Source of the DNA: Bacteroides sp. CAG:1076
Lineage (GTDB): Bacteria; Bacteroidota; Bacteroidia; Bacteroidales; Bacteroidaceae
Direction of reading: 5' to 3'
DNA: 34,502 nt
NCBI GenBank assembly: GCA_000436795.1
Contig: HF993218.1
Coordinates: 1 to 34,502 of the forward strand
Shown here piece after piece: positions 30,826-34,502 of this stretch. Both the position numbers and the translations under genes were made by a program. The notes beneath the pieces are model-generated. The model ran no database searches. It had not been told where the DNA came from and saw nothing but the letters and a program-made list of their open reading frames with translations. Each line of letters starts with the position of its first letter. Positions within the stretch are counted from its first letter, which is position 1.

Positions 30826-31443
30826 GTGTTGGAAGATACATATAAAACCATAGAAGGACAGTCAGAAGCTGTTTATACCGAAAAAAGAAGTAAGTTTATT
30901 GCGATAGCCATTCCTGTGCGCACGCTGACCGAGGTGAAAGCACATCTGGAAGAGTATCAGAAGAAATATTACGATGCACGTCACGTGTGCTATGCTTATA
31001 TGCTGGGAGCAGAACGGAAAGAGTTCCGTGCCAACGACAATGGCGAGCCGTCTGGTACTGCAGGTAAACCGATTCTCGGACAAATCAATTCGAATGAGCT
31101 GACCGATATTTTGATTATCGTAGTACGTTATTTTGGAGGTATTAAGCTGGGTACGAGCGGTCTGATTGTGGCATACCGTACCGCAGCGGCACAAGCTATT
31201 GCCGAGGCTACGATAATAGAAAAGACAGTAGATCAGGATGTAAAGATTATCTTTGAATATCCATTTATGAATGATGTGATGCGTATCGTAAAAGAAGAGG
31301 CGCCCGAGATATTAGAACAGTCGTACGACATGGATTGCATTATGCGCCTGCGTATACGTAAATCGCTGATGCCCCGCCTGCATGCTCGTTTGGAAAAAGT
31401 AGAAACACTTCGTTTTCCCGATGAGGATGTAACAGTTTTGTAA
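30826..31443 (+). CDS. YigZ/IMPACT family protein
   Basis: A 205-residue cytoplasmic protein of the UPF0029 family. The N-terminal domain (about 15-125) shows the two hallmark segments DNGEPSGTAGKPIL (71-84) and VVRYFGGIKLGTSGLI (99-114). The C-terminal domain (about 135-200) has the ferredoxin-like fold seen in YigZ. The start is GTG at 30826; no ATG lies early enough to include the conserved N-terminal region. The eukaryotic homologue IMPACT regulates the kinase GCN2, while the bacterial role is unclear, with nucleic-acid or ribosome binding suggested. Confidence 0.9.
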   Translation: MLEDTYKTIEGQSEAVYTEKRSKFIAIAIPVRTLTEVKAHLEEYQKKYYDARHVCYAYMLGAERKEFRANDNGEPSGTAGKPILGQINSNELTDILIIVVRYFGGIKLGTSGLIVAYRTAAAQAIAEATIIEKTVDQDVKIIFEYPFMNDVMRIVKEEAPEILEQSYDMDCIMRLRIRKSLMPRLHARLEKVETLRFPDEDVTVL

Positions 31444-31476
31444 TATTTATGACATAACCAAGTTACTTGTTACTTA

Positions 31477-31484
31477 TACCTTTG
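31477..31484 (+). promoter_or_regulatory. -7 element for the porin-pst genes
   Basis: TACCTTTG matches TAnnTTTG, 26 bp above the GTG start at 31511. No good -33 element is seen; dependence on an activator such as PhoB would fit, but I did not find a clear Pho box. Confidence 0.45.
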
Positions 31485-31510
31485 CTCTCGAAATAAAAAG
31501 CAGATGTATA

Positions 31511-32512
31511 GTGAATAAAAAGAATTTAAAGAAACGGTGTGCCATTGTTGCAGGCTTGCTGGGATATGCAGTTGTACCGATGCATGCAGAGGACAAAGGT
31601 AAAGAAGAAGCTCCCAAGGGTAAGGCTATCATTACAATCTTTTCCGATGTTCATTCCGGATTCGGTCATGTAAACGATGATCGTGGTTTCAATCTTGACC
31701 GCGCTTATCTGGGGTACCAGTACGACTTGTCGAAAGAATTGCAAGTAAAAGTCGTTGCCGATTTCGGACAGTCCAAAGATGTAGACGATCATCATCGTAT
31801 AGGTTTCGTAAAGAATGCGATGCTGTCATGGGAACGTGGAAAATGGACATTGAATGCCGGTCTTATTTCGACTACCCAGTTCAAGTTTCAGGAAAGTTTC
31901 TGGGAGAAACGTTATGTAATGAAATCTTTCCAAGATGAATACAAGTTTGGAAGTAGTGCCGATCTTGCTGTTTCTGTTGCCTATGATTTTAACCGTTATA
32001 TTTCGGCAGATGTTATTCTGGCAAACGGTGAAGGATATAAGCAGGTGCAGGTAAAAGATGGACTACAGTATGGTGGCGGTCTGACATTGACGCCCGTAAA
32101 AAATCTGTTTATCCGCTTGTATGGTTCTTTTAACGAAGCTGCCGAAAAAACAGATAAAGGCATTACGAATTTGGCTTCTTTCATAGGATTCAAAAATAAA
32201 TCTTTTTCACTGGCTGCTGAATATAATTATCAGACGAATACAGGGTATACCGACGGATGCGATCAGAGCGGTATCTCTGCATATACAACCATTAATCTGA
32301 CTAAGAAAATAGGACTTTTTGGGCGTTGGGATTACCTGACATCAAAAGATAAATGGAATGAAGAGGGGGATGGTATGGCAGGAATGGTCGGCGCAGAATT
32401 CCGGATTGGAAAATACATTAAGCTGGCTCCGAACTTCCGTATATGGTCGCCCAAGTCGGGAAGTACCCCCGATTCTTATTATGCTTATCTGAATGCTTCC
32501 TTCTCACTTTAA
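31511..32512 (+). CDS. Outer-membrane porin, probably phosphate-related (OprO/OprP-like)
   Basis: A 333-residue beta-barrel protein with an N-terminal signal peptide (basic start NKKNLKKR, hydrophobic 10-25, cleavage near MHA). The mature part has alternating hydrophobic strands ending in an aromatic residue (final YLNASFSL), as for outer-membrane barrels. Its segments FNLDRAYLGYQYDLS, ELQVKVVADFGQSKD and AMLSWERGKWTLNAGL follow the OprP/porin pattern. The start is GTG at 31511. It lies 65 bp before pstS with no terminator between, which suggests that it brings phosphate across the outer membrane for the Pst system. Specificity is inferred from context. Confidence 0.82.
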   Translation: MNKKNLKKRCAIVAGLLGYAVVPMHAEDKGKEEAPKGKAIITIFSDVHSGFGHVNDDRGFNLDRAYLGYQYDLSKELQVKVVADFGQSKDVDDHHRIGFVKNAMLSWERGKWTLNAGLISTTQFKFQESFWEKRYVMKSFQDEYKFGSSADLAVSVAYDFNRYISADVILANGEGYKQVQVKDGLQYGGGLTLTPVKNLFIRLYGSFNEAAEKTDKGITNLASFIGFKNKSFSLAAEYNYQTNTGYTDGCDQSGISAYTTINLTKKIGLFGRWDYLTSKDKWNEEGDGMAGMVGAEFRIGKYIKLAPNFRIWSPKSGSTPDSYYAYLNASFSL

Positions 32513-32577
32513 TGTGAATCTAAAGAAAAAAGAGAAAATCCAATATAAGAAAAATCAATTTATTAAATTAATAAACA

Positions 32578-33630
32578 ATGAAAAAACATTATTTGTCTTT
32601 GGTAGCAGGTATAATGGCCTTGGCTGTTACTGCATGTGGTGGACAGAAGTCATCAACAGATTCCGTTGAATTAACAGGTGCGGGAGCTACATTCCCATTG
32701 CCTTTCTATAACATGAGCTTTGAAGGATATAGTGCAACACACAACAATAAAGTATCTTACGGTGGCATCGGTAGTGGCGGAGGTGTTCGTAACCTGAAAG
32801 ATGGTATTGTCGACTTTGCCGGAAGTGATGCGTTCCTGAGTGATGCTGAAATGAAAGAAATGGATCCGGTAGTTCACATCCCGACATGTATGGGAGCTGT
32901 CGTACTGGCCTATAACTTGCCGGATGTAGTAAAATTGAACCTGTCTGGTGATATCATAGCCGATATCTATGCAGGTAAAATTACAGACTGGAACGATGCA
33001 CGTTTGCAGGAATTGAATCCGGATGTAAAATTGCCGGCTAAGAAAATTATTCTTGCATATCGTTCAGACGGTAGTGGTACTACATTTGTATTTACCGATT
33101 ATTTGTCTAAAGTCAGCGAAAGCTGGAAGAATACCTATGGAGCAGGAAAAACTGTTGACTTCCCTGTAGGACAGGCAGCCAAAGGTAATCCGGGTGTAGC
33201 AGGTATCATTGCACAGACTCCATATTCTTTGGGATACATTGGTTCCGAATATGCTTTTGCACAGAAAATTCCTTATGCCGCAGTCAAGAATCAGCGTGGT
33301 GAATTAGTTTCTCCGTCTACCGAAAGCATTTCGGCTGCTGCAGGTGATATTCCTCAAGATACCCGTTGCTCTATTACTAACGCCGATGCGGCCGGAGCTT
33401 ATCCTATCAGTTGTTTCACATGGTTGCTGATTTATAAAGAACAGAACTATTCAGACCGTTCGGAAGCTCAGGCAAAGGCAACAGTAGACTTGATGCAGTA
33501 CATGTTAAGTGACAGCGTACAGCAGACTACTGCTACAGTACACTATGCTCCGCTGCCTAAGAAAGCCATCGAACAGAGTCTGGCAAATCTTAAGACTGTG
33601 ACATATCAGGGTCAGCCGATTTTAAAGTAA
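32578..33630 (+). CDS. pstS: Phosphate ABC transporter substrate-binding lipoprotein
   Basis: Binds inorganic phosphate in the periplasm and delivers it to the PstC/PstA channel. The 350 residues begin with a lipoprotein signal ending in AVTAC, Cys20 being lipidated. The N-terminal TGAGATFPLPFY (34-45), GSGGGVRNL (64-72), the FAGSDAFLS segment and RSDGSGTTFVF (about 162-172) are the phosphate-contacting blocks of PstS. Length is normal. It follows the porin gene and is 28 bp before pstC. Lipidation is expected to anchor it to a membrane. Confidence 0.95.
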   Translation: MKKHYLSLVAGIMALAVTACGGQKSSTDSVELTGAGATFPLPFYNMSFEGYSATHNNKVSYGGIGSGGGVRNLKDGIVDFAGSDAFLSDAEMKEMDPVVHIPTCMGAVVLAYNLPDVVKLNLSGDIIADIYAGKITDWNDARLQELNPDVKLPAKKIILAYRSDGSGTTFVFTDYLSKVSESWKNTYGAGKTVDFPVGQAAKGNPGVAGIIAQTPYSLGYIGSEYAFAQKIPYAAVKNQRGELVSPSTESISAAAGDIPQDTRCSITNADAAGAYPISCFTWLLIYKEQNYSDRSEAQAKATVDLMQYMLSDSVQQTTATVHYAPLPKKAIEQSLANLKTVTYQGQPILK

Positions 33631-33658
33631 TAGATAATCATTGCAAAGCTGATATTTT

Positions 33659-34502
33659 ATGCAAGACAAAATTTTTAGAGTTTTACTTATTCTGTCGGCT
33701 GTTATTATTCCTATCATCGGTGGGGGAATTGTATATTCCCTCACTGTCGATGCCTCCGGAGCATTCGAGCATTTTGGCTTCTGGAACTTTATCTTTTCAG
33801 ACGATTGGGTAACAACGGCAGGAAAAGAAAGTTACGGTGCTCTTCCGTTCATTACCGGAACATTACTTACTACAATTCTTGCTTTATTGATGTGTATCCC
33901 GTTTTCTTTGCCGGTCGCTTTATTTACTGGTGAGTATTTCCGAGGAAAGAAAATTGCGGCGGTACTGGGTACTGTTACCGACTTGCTGGCAGGTATTCCT
34001 TCTATCATTTATGGCTTGTGGGGATTTTATGTATTGCGTAATGTATTCATGCATCTGAATCTCTCTCCGCAAGGTTCGGGAATCTTGACCGCAGCCTTTG
34101 TACTCGCCATAATGATTGTGCCTTATGCAGCTTCTCTGAGCTCGGAATTCATTAAGATGGTTCCTTCCGATTTGAAAGAAGGAGCATACGCCATGGGAGC
34201 CACTCGTGCAGAAGTTATCCGCAGGGTTATTTTCCCAATGGCCGGATCGGGTATCTTCTCAGCCTATATTCTGGCGATAGGTCGTGCATTGGGTGAAACC
34301 ATGACCGTTACGATGCTGATAGGAAACACTAATCAGATGCCCGAAACTCTGCGTACTACGGGTAATACGATGGCCAGCATTATTGCCAATCAGTTTGGTG
34401 AAGCCGACGGACTGAAACTTTCGTCACTGATTGCCATCGGATTGTTATTGTTCCTCATAACAGCCGTTATCAATATGATTGGAAAAATATTGATACGTAA
34501 GG
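33659..34502 (+). CDS. pstC: Phosphate ABC transporter permease, 3' end outside the window
   Basis: Inner-membrane channel subunit of the phosphate importer, working with PstA and PstB. The start ATG spans 33659-33661 and 281 codons are visible, close to the usual full length of about 290-300 but with no stop before the window ends. An N-terminal helix (about 7-27), a short periplasmic stretch (FWNFIFSDDWVTTAGKESYG) and then about five helices are seen. The EAA-type loop that contacts the ATPase is EGAYAMGATRAEVIRRVIFP (about 180-199). It is preceded by pstS; pstA and pstB probably follow outside the window. Confidence 0.93.
   Translation, partial: MQDKIFRVLLILSAVIIPIIGGGIVYSLTVDASGAFEHFGFWNFIFSDDWVTTAGKESYGALPFITGTLLTTILALLMCIPFSLPVALFTGEYFRGKKIAAVLGTVTDLLAGIPSIIYGLWGFYVLRNVFMHLNLSPQGSGILTAAFVLAIMIVPYAASLSSEFIKMVPSDLKEGAYAMGATRAEVIRRVIFPMAGSGIFSAYILAIGRALGETMTVTMLIGNTNQMPETLRTTGNTMASIIANQFGEADGLKLSSLIAIGLLLFLITAVINMIGKILIRK

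Noticed and set aside
1..34502. tRNA, rRNA, CRISPR array, insertion sequence or prophage
   Set aside because: Intergenic gaps were read for cloverleaf, repeat-spacer and transposase signals. None was found, and nearly all the DNA is accounted for by genes and hairpins.

Overview
The window looks like chromosomal DNA from a member of the Bacteroidales (Bacteroides, Phocaeicola or Parabacteroides-like). The evidence is the repeated TAnnTTTG -7 promoter elements, the lack of clear Shine-Dalgarno sequences, fimbrillin-type lipoproteins, DUF5687 and DUF5063 proteins, a FtsK with a long acidic linker, and a SerC closely resembling Bacteroides enzymes. No rRNA, tRNA, CRISPR array, insertion sequence or phage gene was seen. 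Most genes are housekeeping or conserved Bacteroidales genes; the unusual signals are regulatory and architectural.

Layout. 1-1136 (+): a broken gene end, then a small agmatine-deiminase-family protein. 1261-3471: a membrane-protein/cytidylate-kinase-like fusion (-) divergent from an AraC regulator (+), then a DUF486 membrane protein (+). 4048-8200 (-): a secreted charged protein with an NlpC/P60 lipoprotein, then two tandem fimbrillin-like lipoproteins. 8581-14602 (-): trxB, a secreted M16 peptidase, a DUF5687 permease-like protein and an ABC ATPase, closely packed and closed by a hairpin. 14780-17942 (-): ftsK with a LolA-like gene. 18073-20590 (+): DUF5063, a DEDD 3'-5' exonuclease and an RlmI-type methyltransferase. 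20691-24288: two tandem paralogous AraC regulators (-) divergent from a flavodoxin-fold reductase and a secreted alpha/beta hydrolase (+), with phased repeats between them. 24448-25764 (+): a DbpA-like DEAD-box helicase. 26187-29624 (+): serC, a short serA and DUF1015. 29882-31443 (+): an EamA transporter and a YigZ/IMPACT protein. 31511 to the end (+): a porin, pstS and pstC, which continues past the window edge.

The most striking feature is upstream of serC. A 171-bp segment holding the promoter, the leader and the first nine serC codons is present twice in direct tandem (25871-26041 and 26042-26212), 149 of 171 positions identical by hand count and without gaps. This gives two promoters of identical spacing and a 19-codon reading frame that begins exactly like SerC and then stops. 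Just downstream, the SerA-type enzyme has lysine where the usual catalytic histidine lies, and the DUF1015 protein carries a DGHHR motif that resembles the ParB/SerK signature.

The other signal worth testing is the AraC/reductase intergenic region, where half-sites repeat at exactly 21 bp and an 18-bp near-perfect inverted copy lies closer to the reductase start. I did not find a clear, wholly new defence or mobile system.
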